NCBI GenBank assembly: GCA_938016625.1
Contig: CALILB010000271.1
Location: 1 to 11,092, forward strand
Length of the DNA stretch: 11,092 bases
Direction: 5' to 3'
Source: an uncultured bacterium
Lineage (GTDB): Bacteria > Acidobacteriota > Thermoanaerobaculia > Multivoradales > JAHEKO01
The notes beneath the pieces were generated by a model. It saw only the letters and a program-made list of their open reading frames with translations. It had not been told where the DNA came from and did no database searches. Below, piece after piece: positions 1 through 5,683 of the stretch; position 1 is the first letter of the stretch, and the number at the start of each line of letters is the position of its first letter. A program made the translations under genes and the position numbers.

Positions 1-1955
1 GGCCGGTGATCGGGGTCCTCGCCATAGAGGGTCACCGAGTCGAAGGCCGTGGACAGCCGTTTGGCCGGCATCTCCCGCGACAGATAGTGGAACCGCCGGT
101 TGGTGCGCTCGGGGCCACCCTCGCCGGCAAACATCCGGGTCGGATCCTCCCCTTCCCGTTTGAGCGGATAGACACCGCCGGCAAAAGGGAAATGGCCGGG
201 GGCGTTCTCGGTCAGCAGCCAATGCAGGATGTCGCCCCAGTCCTCGAAGCCGGGCAGGCTCACTCTGGGGATCCGGGTGTGGGCAAGCGACTCGGTGAAG
301 AGCTCCTGCTCGATCACCCGTTCGCGGACGGTAAATCGGTACTTGTCCGCCCGGTAGCGCTTCTTGACCTCCGGCCATTCGCGCAACATCGTCTTGCACC
401 CGGGATCGAGCTGCGCCTCGAGCTCGTTGAAGGTGTCGATCAGATCTCCCACGTACTCGGGCTCGCCCTGGGTGTGTTGGATCACCTCGACAACGTCATC
501 CGAGCCCGAATCGACATACTCCAGGGTCTTCTCGCCGATCTTGGCCCGCAGCAGATCGATGGTGCCGTGCAGTTGGTAGAGCTTGCGGGCCAGGGCGGTC
601 TGCCGGCTGACAAACCGGTCGTAGTCCTGACTCGACTCGACGATCTCGGCCAGATAGCGCACCCGCTCGGGTGGGATCACCGAACGACGCCCGTCGGCAC
701 CAGCCGCCGGACCGAAGCTCGATGCCAGCTGCGCTTCGGTCTTGGTCGCGATGGCCTCCATCACCCGGCTGTAGAGCGTGTTCATCCCGGGGTCGTTGAA
801 TTGGGAGGCGATGGTGCCGTAGATCGGCAGATCGTCGTCGGGGGTGTCCAACAGCTTGTGGTTCCGCTTGTACTGCTTGCGGACATCGCGCAGGGCATCG
901 AGCGAGCCCCGCTTGTCGAACTTGTTGATGGCGATGAGATCGGCAAAGTCGAGCATGTCGATCTTCTCGAGCTGGGTCGCCGCCCCGTACTCGGCTGTCA
1001 TCACATAGAGGGCGACATCCGAGTGCTCGACGATCTCGGTATCCGACTGACCGATACCCGAGGTCTCGACGATGACCATGTCGTGGCCGGCCGCCTTGCA
1101 GATGTCGATGGCCTGCTGCACGTGCCGGCTGAGCGCGAGGTTCGACTGCCGGGTGGCCAGCGAGCGCATATAGACCCGGGCGTCGTGGATCGCGTTCATG
1201 CGGATCCGATCCCCCAGCAGCGCGCCGCCGGTACGCCGCTTCGAGGGGTCGACCGAGATGATGGCCAGGGTCCGATCGGGAAAGTCGAGGAGAAAGCGCC
1301 GCACCAGCTCGTCGACCATCGAGGATTTGCCCGATCCACCGGGGCCGGTGATCCCCAGCACCGGGATCACCTTCTCCTCTGGCAGGGCACCGAGGGCGCG
1401 ACCGAGGTTCTCCTCCTCGGCGGGAAAATTCTCCGCCAGGGTGATGAGCTGTCCGATCGCCTTGTGATCCCGATTTCTGAGCTGGCTGACGTGCCCATCG
1501 AGCGGCGGCATCACGGTCGGAAAATCGCACCTCTCCAGCAGATCGTTGATCATCCCCTGGAGACCCAGCGAGCGACCGTCGTCCGGGGAGTAGATGCGGG
1601 CGATGCCGTAGGCGTGGAGCTCTTCGATCTCGTCGGGGAGGATCGTGCCGCCGCCACCGCCAAAGAGCTGGATCTTGGCCCCGCGCTCGCGCAGCAGGTC
1701 GAAGATGTACTTGAAGAACTCCAGGTGCCCACCCTGATAGGACGTAATGGCGATTCCCTGAGCATCCTCCTGGATGGCACAGTCGACGATCTCCGCTGCC
1801 GACCGGTTGTGGCCCAGATGGATGACCTCGGCCCCAGAGGCCTGGAGGATCCGCCGCATGATGTTGATGGCCGCGTCGTGACCGTCGAACAACGAAGCGG
1901 CAGTCACGATCCGGATATGGTGCTTGGGTTTGTAGGGAGCGATCGCCTCAGACAT
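1..1955 (-). CDS. icmF: Fused isobutyryl-CoA mutase IcmF (N-terminal part; runs off left edge)
   Basis: Adenosylcobalamin-dependent mutase that interconverts isobutyryl-CoA and n-butyryl-CoA, carrying its own MeaB-like GTPase chaperone; cytoplasmic acyl-CoA metabolism. The ATG at 1953-1955 opens 651 codons that stay open to the window edge. The full family protein is about 1090 aa. Visible parts: the B12-binding domain at residues 1-140 with the DGHDAA motif (D24, H26 as the cobalt ligand) and the glycine run FGGGGG; the G domain with P-loop GPGGSGKSS (K210), the VETSGIGQSD switch region and NKFD (344-347); then the linker and the start of the mutase domain, with the signature MFAGEGGPERTNRRF near the edge. 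The catalytic mutase barrel is mostly outside the window. The order B12 domain, G domain, mutase domain separates IcmF from MCM and stand-alone MeaB. It is divergent from the amidohydrolase gene and has only a weak ribosome binding site. Confidence 0.95.
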   Translation of the reverse strand, partial: MSEAIAPYKPKHHIRIVTAASLFDGHDAAINIMRRILQASGAEVIHLGHNRSAAEIVDCAIQEDAQGIAITSYQGGHLEFFKYIFDLLRERGAKIQLFGGGGGTILPDEIEELHAYGIARIYSPDDGRSLGLQGMINDLLERCDFPTVMPPLDGHVSQLRNRDHKAIGQLITLAENFPAEEENLGRALGALPEEKVIPVLGITGPGGSGKSSMVDELVRRFLLDFPDRTLAIISVDPSKRRTGGALLGDRIRMNAIHDARVYMRSLATRQSNLALSRHVQQAIDICKAAGHDMVIVETSGIGQSDTEIVEHSDVALYVMTAEYGAATQLEKIDMLDFADLIAINKFDKRGSLDALRDVRKQYKRNHKLLDTPDDDLPIYGTIASQFNDPGMNTLYSRVMEAIATKTEAQLASSFGPAAGADGRRSVIPPERVRYLAEIVESSQDYDRFVSRQTALARKLYQLHGTIDLLRAKIGEKTLEYVDSGSDDVVEVIQHTQGEPEYVGDLIDTFNELEAQLDPGCKTMLREWPEVKKRYRADKYRFTVRERVIEQELFTESLAHTRIPRVSLPGFEDWGDILHWLLTENAPGHFPFAGGVYPLKREGEDPTRMFAGEGGPERTNRRFHYLSREMPAKRLSTAFDSVTLYGEDPDHR

Positions 1956-2062
1956 CTCTGTCTGGATTCTACCTCCACCCGCCGATCTGCCAAGGCTCGA
2001 CGATCCCGGATGGTGGCCCGCGGAGGCCATGTTAATATCCCGCGCTGCCGAACTAGCTAAAG

Positions 2063-2075
2063 GGAACACTGTTCC
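2063..2075. promoter_or_regulatory. Interrupted palindrome, candidate operator between divergent genes
   Basis: GGAACA-C-TGTTCC is a perfect 6+1+6 inverted repeat. It lies in the 203-bp region between the icmF start (1955, minus) and the amidohydrolase start (2159, plus), where a dimeric regulator could act on either or both promoters. I do not recognise a specific regulator. The half-sites resemble the LexA Cheo box, but the spacing is 3 rather than 4 bases between GAAC and GTTC. The operator role is inferred from symmetry and position only. Confidence 0.4.
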
Positions 2076-2158
2076 TACATTTCGAAGTCCAAACCCTGAA
2101 AAACAGGATGTTCGGAATTGCAGCGAACTTCTCTCAGATTTGCAAATGAGGTGAACAA

Positions 2159-3883
2159 ATGAGACTCCACCTGGGAAGAGCCCTCCTCGCCACCGTTGTT
2201 GTCGGCCTGACGATCGGGGCCTGTGCACCCACCGAAACGGTCTCCGAGGAGACGGCCGACACGATCTATCACGGTGGTGACATCGTCACTGTCGACGACA
2301 CCCGGCCGTCCGCCGAGGCGGTGGCGGTCAAGTACGGGCGCATCCTCGCCGTGGGTACGGCCGAGGAGGTCATGAAGACCCGGGGCGACGCCACCCGGGT
2401 GGTCGACCTCGAAGGTGCGGCGCTGCTGCCCGGCTTTATCGACGCCCACGGGCATCTCAAGAACGTCGGTTTCCAGGCGCTGGCCGCGGATCTGTTGCCG
2501 CCACCCGACTCGGATGTCGACTCGATAGCGGTGCTGCAGGAGAAGCTCAGGGCCTGGGGCGAAGGCGAGCTGTCACAGAAGTTCGGCTGGATCGTCGGCT
2601 TCGGCTACGACGACTCCCAGCTCGCCGAGCAACGCCACCCGACCCGCGACGACCTCGACGCGGTATCGAGCGAGCGGCCGGTCTTCATCATCCACCAGTC
2701 GGGCCATCTCTACGTCGCCAACTCGAAGCTGCTCGAGCTGGCGGGTGTCACAGCCGAGACCGAGGATCCGCCCGGCGGTGTCATCCGGCGCCGCTCCGGC
2801 AGCCAGGAGCCCGATGGCGTGCTCGAAGAGACCGCGCTGATGCCGATCCTGAAGGTGTTCCCGTCGGTCGGCGACGCCGGCCAGCACCGCATGGTCGAAG
2901 AGGGTATTGCCCTCTACACCAGGTTCGGCTTCACCACCGCCACCGAGGGCCGCGCCTTCCCCGCCGACCTCGACCTGTTTGCCAAGATGGCCGAGGCCGG
3001 CGAGCTGGCGATCGACGTCGTGGCCTTTCCAGACTACTGGCTCAGCCGCGAGGCTCTCGAAGGCAATCCCTGGCTGAGCCGCGACTACCAGGCTCACTAC
3101 CGGATCGGCGGCGTCAAGGGAAACCTCGACGGCTCGCCCCAGGGCAAGACGGCGTGGCTGTCGAAGCCTTACCACGTGCCGCCGGAGGGTCAGGACGCCG
3201 ATTATGCTGGCTACCCGATGCTCGAAGAAGACCAGGCCATGGCGATGTTCGACGAGGCCTACGCCAAGGGTTGGCAAATCATCAACCACGCCAACGGGGA
3301 CGCCGCCATGGATCAAATGATCCGCGCCGCGCGCGCGGCCACCGAGAAGTACGGACCGGCCGATCGCCGCACCGTCGGCATCCACTCCCAGACCATCAGA
3401 GAGGACCAGCTCGACGCCTACAAGGAGCTCGGCATCATTCCGTCGTTTTTCGGCATGCACACCTTCTACTGGGGCGACTGGCACCGTGAATCGGTGCTCG
3501 GCCCGGAGCGAGCGGCCTTCATTTCGCCCGCCAAGGCGGCTCTCGATCGCGGCATCGTCTACACCCAACACCACGACGCCCCGGTGGCGCTGCCGAACTC
3601 GATCGCCATTCTCGCCACCCAGGTCAATCGCACGACCCGCAGCGGCTCGGTGTTGGGCCCGGATCAGCGGGTCTCGGCGATGGACGCCATCCGCTCGATC
3701 ACCGTCAACGCCGCCTACCAGTACTTCGAGGACAAGCACAAGGGTTCGATCGAACCGGGAAAGCTGGCGGATCTCGTGATCCTGGACGCCAACCCGCTCG
3801 CGGTCGCACCGGAAGAGCTCTGGGACCTCGAGGTCGTCGAGACCATCAAGGAGGGCGAGACGGTTTACAGGAAGGACGGCTAA
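2159..3883 (+). CDS. YtcJ-like metal-dependent amidohydrolase, predicted lipoprotein
   Basis: 574-aa member of the amidohydrolase superfamily (Amidohydro_3/YtcJ-like), which hydrolyses C-N or similar bonds with a TIM-barrel metal centre. The substrate cannot be told from sequence. The N-terminus is a lipoprotein signal: a short basic start, a hydrophobic segment and lipobox IGAC with Cys22, so the mature enzyme should be membrane-anchored on the periplasmic side. The metal-site HxH is DAHGH (H97, H99) after the usual LLPGFID. Other expected elements are the GVKGNLDGS strand near 317-325 (candidate bridging Lys319), NHANGD near 376-381, IHSQ (H409) and QHHDAP with D473, where many relatives have GSDAP. 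The C-terminus ends in the usual GSIEPGKLADLVILD composite-domain return. GAGGTGA at 2148-2154 supports the ATG. It stands alone between a divergent and a convergent neighbour. Confidence 0.9.
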   Translation: MRLHLGRALLATVVVGLTIGACAPTETVSEETADTIYHGGDIVTVDDTRPSAEAVAVKYGRILAVGTAEEVMKTRGDATRVVDLEGAALLPGFIDAHGHLKNVGFQALAADLLPPPDSDVDSIAVLQEKLRAWGEGELSQKFGWIVGFGYDDSQLAEQRHPTRDDLDAVSSERPVFIIHQSGHLYVANSKLLELAGVTAETEDPPGGVIRRRSGSQEPDGVLEETALMPILKVFPSVGDAGQHRMVEEGIALYTRFGFTTATEGRAFPADLDLFAKMAEAGELAIDVVAFPDYWLSREALEGNPWLSRDYQAHYRIGGVKGNLDGSPQGKTAWLSKPYHVPPEGQDADYAGYPMLEEDQAMAMFDEAYAKGWQIINHANGDAAMDQMIRAARAATEKYGPADRRTVGIHSQTIREDQLDAYKELGIIPSFFGMHTFYWGDWHRESVLGPERAAFISPAKAALDRGIVYTQHHDAPVALPNSIAILATQVNRTTRSGSVLGPDQRVSAMDAIRSITVNAAYQYFEDKHKGSIEPGKLADLVILDANPLAVAPEELWDLEVVETIKEGETVYRKDG

Positions 3884-3907
3884 AGTACGCCGGAATTGGG
3901 AGGATTG

Positions 3908-3993
3908 GGTGACAGGACACTCAATACGAGAATTTGGATCGGCAGGATCTTCTCACCCCCGATTCAGTCTTCTGTATTGAGTATCCTGTTACC
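3908..3993. repeat. Long imperfect inverted repeat between convergent genes
   Basis: The arms at 3908-3927 and 3974-3993 are 20 nt each and pair throughout, apart from one C/A mismatch and one G/T wobble. The 46-nt interior holds a second small hairpin: GAGAA (3928-3932) with TTCTC (3950-3954), and GATC (3937-3940) with GATC (3946-3949). The right arm covers the stop codon and part of the last codon of the minus-strand redox gene. There is no T-run, so it is not a textbook intrinsic terminator. It could act as a bidirectional transcript end or stabilising hairpin, or be one copy of a dispersed REP/MITE-like element. Confidence 0.7.
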
Positions 3994-4522
3994 GATCTAG
4001 AAAGTGGGTTGCAGCGGCGGCCACGGCTTTCATGTCGGGATGGTCGCCGGAGTAGCTGAAGTCGTGCTGCCAGAGGATCTCGCCGTCACGTACGAGAAAC
4101 ATCCCGGGCATGGTGCGGACGTCCCCCTGGGCCTTACCCGGGGTGTTGCCCTTGAGCGCCGACTTGGCCGCGGCCCAGACCACCCGGGGGCCTAGCAGCT
4201 GGTTGAGGGACCCCTGATGGAGCCCAAAGGCCCGGTAGAACTGTTTTTCAGGATCGGAGACGGCACGCGCCTCTGGCCAGTAGTGGTCCAGGATCTCTTT
4301 CCCATCCTTTACAGGTGCCAGGTGGAAGAAAAGCACCTCGGGGAAGCCCTCGTACTCTTCGCCGGCTACCCGCAGATCCCGGACGATCTCGCGGCAGAAA
4401 ATTCAGCCAAAGTGCCGCAAGAAGACCAATAGCGTCAAACGGTCTCCGATCTCCCGGCCCAGGGTGTCGCCGGTCAGATTCGACCCGGCGACAGGTCGAG
4501 CCAGGATCTCGCTGGTCAACAT
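3989..4522 (-). CDS. Peroxiredoxin-like (AhpC/TSA_2, SelL-related) redox protein; probable selenoprotein with in-frame UGA
   Basis: 177-aa thioredoxin-fold redox protein, read as one frame with TGA (4403-4405) decoded as selenocysteine at residue 40. Upstream of the TGA is LLVFLRHFG; downstream is IFCREIV. Together they give HFG-U-I-F-C-RE, the CxxC/UxxC active site of the AhpC/TSA_2 (peroxiredoxin-like 2) family, whose SelL members use Sec in this motif. The C-terminal half has the family's MPGMFLVRDGEILW and ends SGDHPDMKAVAAAATHFLDR. The ATG at 4520-4522 is set by GAGGAG (4528-4533) with 5-nt spacing and lies 13 nt after the stop of the DUF4377 gene, so the two form an operon. No signal peptide is seen, so it is likely cytoplasmic and may use thiol/selenol chemistry to reduce peroxides or disulfides. 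Starting at the internal ATG (4336) would lose the active site. The alternative is a TGC-to-TGA pseudogene, which is less likely given the intact frame and the hairpin after the UGA. Confidence 0.85.
4370..4394 (-). promoter_or_regulatory. Candidate bacterial SECIS hairpin
   Basis: Read on the minus strand, CCGC, a bulged G, AGATC, the loop GTCCGG, GATCT and GCGG form a 9-bp stem with one bulged base and a 6-nt loop. The loop begins 18 nt after the UGA codon (4403-4405) and its first base is G. Known bacterial SECIS elements lie inside the coding region just after the UGA, with a small apical loop some 16-37 nt away and a G in the first loop positions, so this fits. The hairpin is seen in the sequence; its binding by SelB is inferred. 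Confidence 0.7.
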
Positions 4523-4527
4523 CGATT

Positions 4528-4533
4528 CTCCTC
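4528..4533 (-). promoter_or_regulatory. Ribosome binding site fixing the start of the selenoprotein gene
   Basis: GAGGAG on the minus strand, 5 nt before the ATG at 4522. It shows that translation begins upstream of the in-frame UGA rather than at the internal ATG at 4336. It sits just past the TAG stop of the preceding gene (4536-4538). Confidence 0.8.
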
Positions 4534-4535
4534 GT

Positions 4536-5279
4536 CTAGTCCTCGTCACACCCCTTGGATCCGGACACCGCCTGCTCGATCTTCTCGACCACCAGCTGCC
4601 GGCTGTAGTTGGCGGCAAAACCCTCCTTTGGCGCGGGCTCCAGGCTCCCCTGCACCTCGACATACATCGGTCGGGTGGCCCCGCCGGTCAGCTTGCGGTA
4701 GAGCCGCGACAGCTCGCCATCGGTCCGGTCTACGACCCAGGTCTCTTCGCGCGCCCCACAGGGTTGAAAAGAACGGGTCTCGGGACCCAACCCGGAGCGC
4801 ACAATCCCACGGATGGTCGACTTCGCTGGCTCGGACGTCTTCGCAACGGCTACCGGGGCCGTTTCGACGACCGGCGCGGCCGGTTTTGCCTCTTCCGGCG
4901 GGCTCGGCATGGGGGCCGGCTCGGCCGGCGGCTCGAAGGATTCGTAGCGGCTGATCACTTCGACTACCTTTACCCTGATCGAGGAGCCGTCGGCCGGCGG
5001 GTTGTCGATCTTCTCTTCGACCACCCGTAGCTCGTAGGCATAGCCCTCCACATAGTCGAATCCCTCGATCTGGCCATAGAAGGTCTGCCACGGTGAGTAC
5101 TGCTCCTCCTTGACCAACATACACTTCTGCGGTCCCACCCCCACACAATCGACCCGGTAGTGGGCCACCCACAGGGTCTTGGTGGCGGGAGCCTGCGCCC
5201 CGGCCGACGAGGCCGAGAGGGCGATCAGCACCGCCAGCACCGAGAATGTGAGCTTCTGGGACTTGGATCTGAATTTCAT
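4536..5279 (-). CDS. Secreted DUF4377 domain protein with a second C-terminal domain
   Basis: 247-aa exported protein of unknown function. Signal peptide: MKFRSKSQK, then a hydrophobic stretch, then AGAQA, with likely cleavage after residue 30. There is no lipobox cysteine, so it is predicted periplasmic. Residues about 34-112 match DUF4377: WVAHYRVDC (C45), PQKCMLVKE (C53), YGQIEGFDYVEGYAYEL and NPPADGSS. A Pro/Ala/Glu-rich linker (about 115-152) leads to a second compact beta-rich region (about 155-237) with FQPCG, TWVVDRT and YVEVQGSLEP; it reminds me of the small OB-like domains of envelope lipoproteins such as NlpE, a weak resemblance. C174 and C244 could form a disulfide. The ATG is set by GGAGG at 5288-5292 (plus strand cctcc) with 8-nt spacing. 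It is the first gene of an operon with the selenoprotein, so a redox or envelope-stress link is possible but unproven. Confidence 0.8.
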   Translation of the reverse strand: MKFRSKSQKLTFSVLAVLIALSASSAGAQAPATKTLWVAHYRVDCVGVGPQKCMLVKEEQYSPWQTFYGQIEGFDYVEGYAYELRVVEEKIDNPPADGSSIRVKVVEVISRYESFEPPAEPAPMPSPPEEAKPAAPVVETAPVAVAKTSEPAKSTIRGIVRSGLGPETRSFQPCGAREETWVVDRTDGELSRLYRKLTGGATRPMYVEVQGSLEPAPKEGFAANYSRQLVVEKIEQAVSGSKGCDED

Positions 5280-5307
5280 CTTTGCTGCCTCCGCGCGAAC
5301 GCCACCC

Positions 5308-5320
5308 CGACCAGTGGTCG
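5308..5320. promoter_or_regulatory. Interrupted palindrome upstream of the DUF4377 gene
   Basis: CGACCA-G-TGGTCG, a perfect 6+1+6 inverted repeat, lies 29-41 nt upstream of the DUF4377 start codon. The ACCA-n-TGGT core has the look of a GntR-type operator, but no regulator can be named. It could also fold as a short hairpin in the 5' leader of that mRNA. Confidence 0.35.
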
Positions 5321-5416
5321 CGGGATTCTACCGCCTCGCGACCCTGCTGATTCAAGTCTCCTCCGCAGCCCGTTATTCCCTGTTTGTCTGGCTCAGACTG
5401 GCTTGAACAGGCCCTG

Positions 5417-5425
5417 TGCTATGCT
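5417..5425 (+). promoter_or_regulatory. Possible extended -10 element for the DUF1302 operon
   Basis: TG-C-TATGCT matches the extended -10 pattern TGnTATAAT at TG and 4 of the 6 hexamer bases. No good -35 lies 17 nt upstream. Transcription would begin near 5432, where the first leader hairpin begins. This is a weak call based on motif and position. Confidence 0.2.
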
Positions 5426-5431
5426 GATTGA

Positions 5432-5653
5432 AGCCATTTAAGGCTGAGAGTCTCATGCTCTCTATGTCCATCTTTGGAGGGAAGGTGGAATCGTGGCGAC
5501 TTTGCCCTGTCACGAGCCGTTACCCGTATATCTCGTTTTGTGGCACAGGTCCTAGCCACACCAACCCTTCAGTCTTCTACCAACACCCCACTTCAGCGTT
5601 GAATCACCGAGCGAGTGTCTCGGTGGGCAGTCCCGCCCGTGCGTTTCGCGGGC
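5432..5653 (+). other. Hairpin-rich leader upstream of the DUF1302 operon
   Basis: Seven non-overlapping inverted repeats follow one another on the plus strand: AGCC/GGCT (5432-5445), GAGAG/CTCTC (5446-5462), TCCA/TGGA (5467-5478), TCGTGGCG/TGTCACGA (5491-5515, two G-U pairs), TGTGGC/GCCACA (5539-5560), CACCGAG/CTCGGTG (5605-5625) and a GCCC-GCG/CGC-GGGC stem with a TTT loop (5635-5653). The last ends 19 nt before the ribosome binding site. The TGAGAG near 5445 is not enough to make a TPP riboswitch, and I match it to no known riboswitch. It may be a structured 5' UTR or chance repeats. Confidence 0.35.
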
Positions 5654-5672
5654 TTCATCAGGACGGACGATA

Positions 5673-5677
5673 GGAGG
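5673..5677 (+). promoter_or_regulatory. Ribosome binding site deciding the DUF1302 start
   Basis: GGAGG within the purine run at 5673-5683, with its end 6 nt before the ATG at 5684. It rules in this ATG over an in-frame ATG at 5615, which lies inside a leader hairpin and has no such site. Confidence 0.75.
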
Positions 5678-5683
5678 GAGGAG

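Larger units (their letters stand above)
5280..5683. other. 404-bp gene-free divergent intergenic region
   Basis: Separates the DUF4377 start (5279, minus) from the DUF1302 start (5684, plus). It holds the GGAGG site of the minus gene (5288-5292), a 13-bp interrupted palindrome (5308-5320), a GTCTG/CAGAC repeat (5386-5398), a possible extended -10 element (5417-5425), a series of small hairpins (5432-5653) and the ribosome binding site of the DUF1302 gene. The open frame at 5428-5673 has no recognisable protein features and is not called. The base composition is visibly less GC-rich than the flanking genes in about 5360-5600. Confidence 0.7.

Noticed and set aside
6..2060. 684-codon plus-strand open frame across the icmF region
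   Set aside because: It is antisense to icmF, whose domains and motifs are clear on the minus strand. The plus frame has no recognisable family and is an effect of high GC.
2063..2075. LexA (Cheo box) binding site
   Set aside because: The GAAC and GTTC halves are separated by 3 bases instead of 4, and no SOS gene is adjacent.
3908..3993. Integron attC site
   Set aside because: The arms lack the RYYYAAC and GTTRRRY core sites and there is no cassette-like arrangement.
3989..4336. Separate 115-aa protein starting at the internal ATG
   Set aside because: It has no ribosome binding site of its own and lacks the redox motif; the reading frame continues through the UGA to the start at 4522.
4403..4663. 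86-aa protein ending at the UGA
   Set aside because: Its first half lies antiparallel to no known feature and overlaps the DUF4377 gene in another frame; only the part from 4522 belongs to a real gene.
5440..5480. TPP riboswitch, suggested by CTGAGAG
   Set aside because: The other conserved TPP blocks are missing and no thiamine gene follows.
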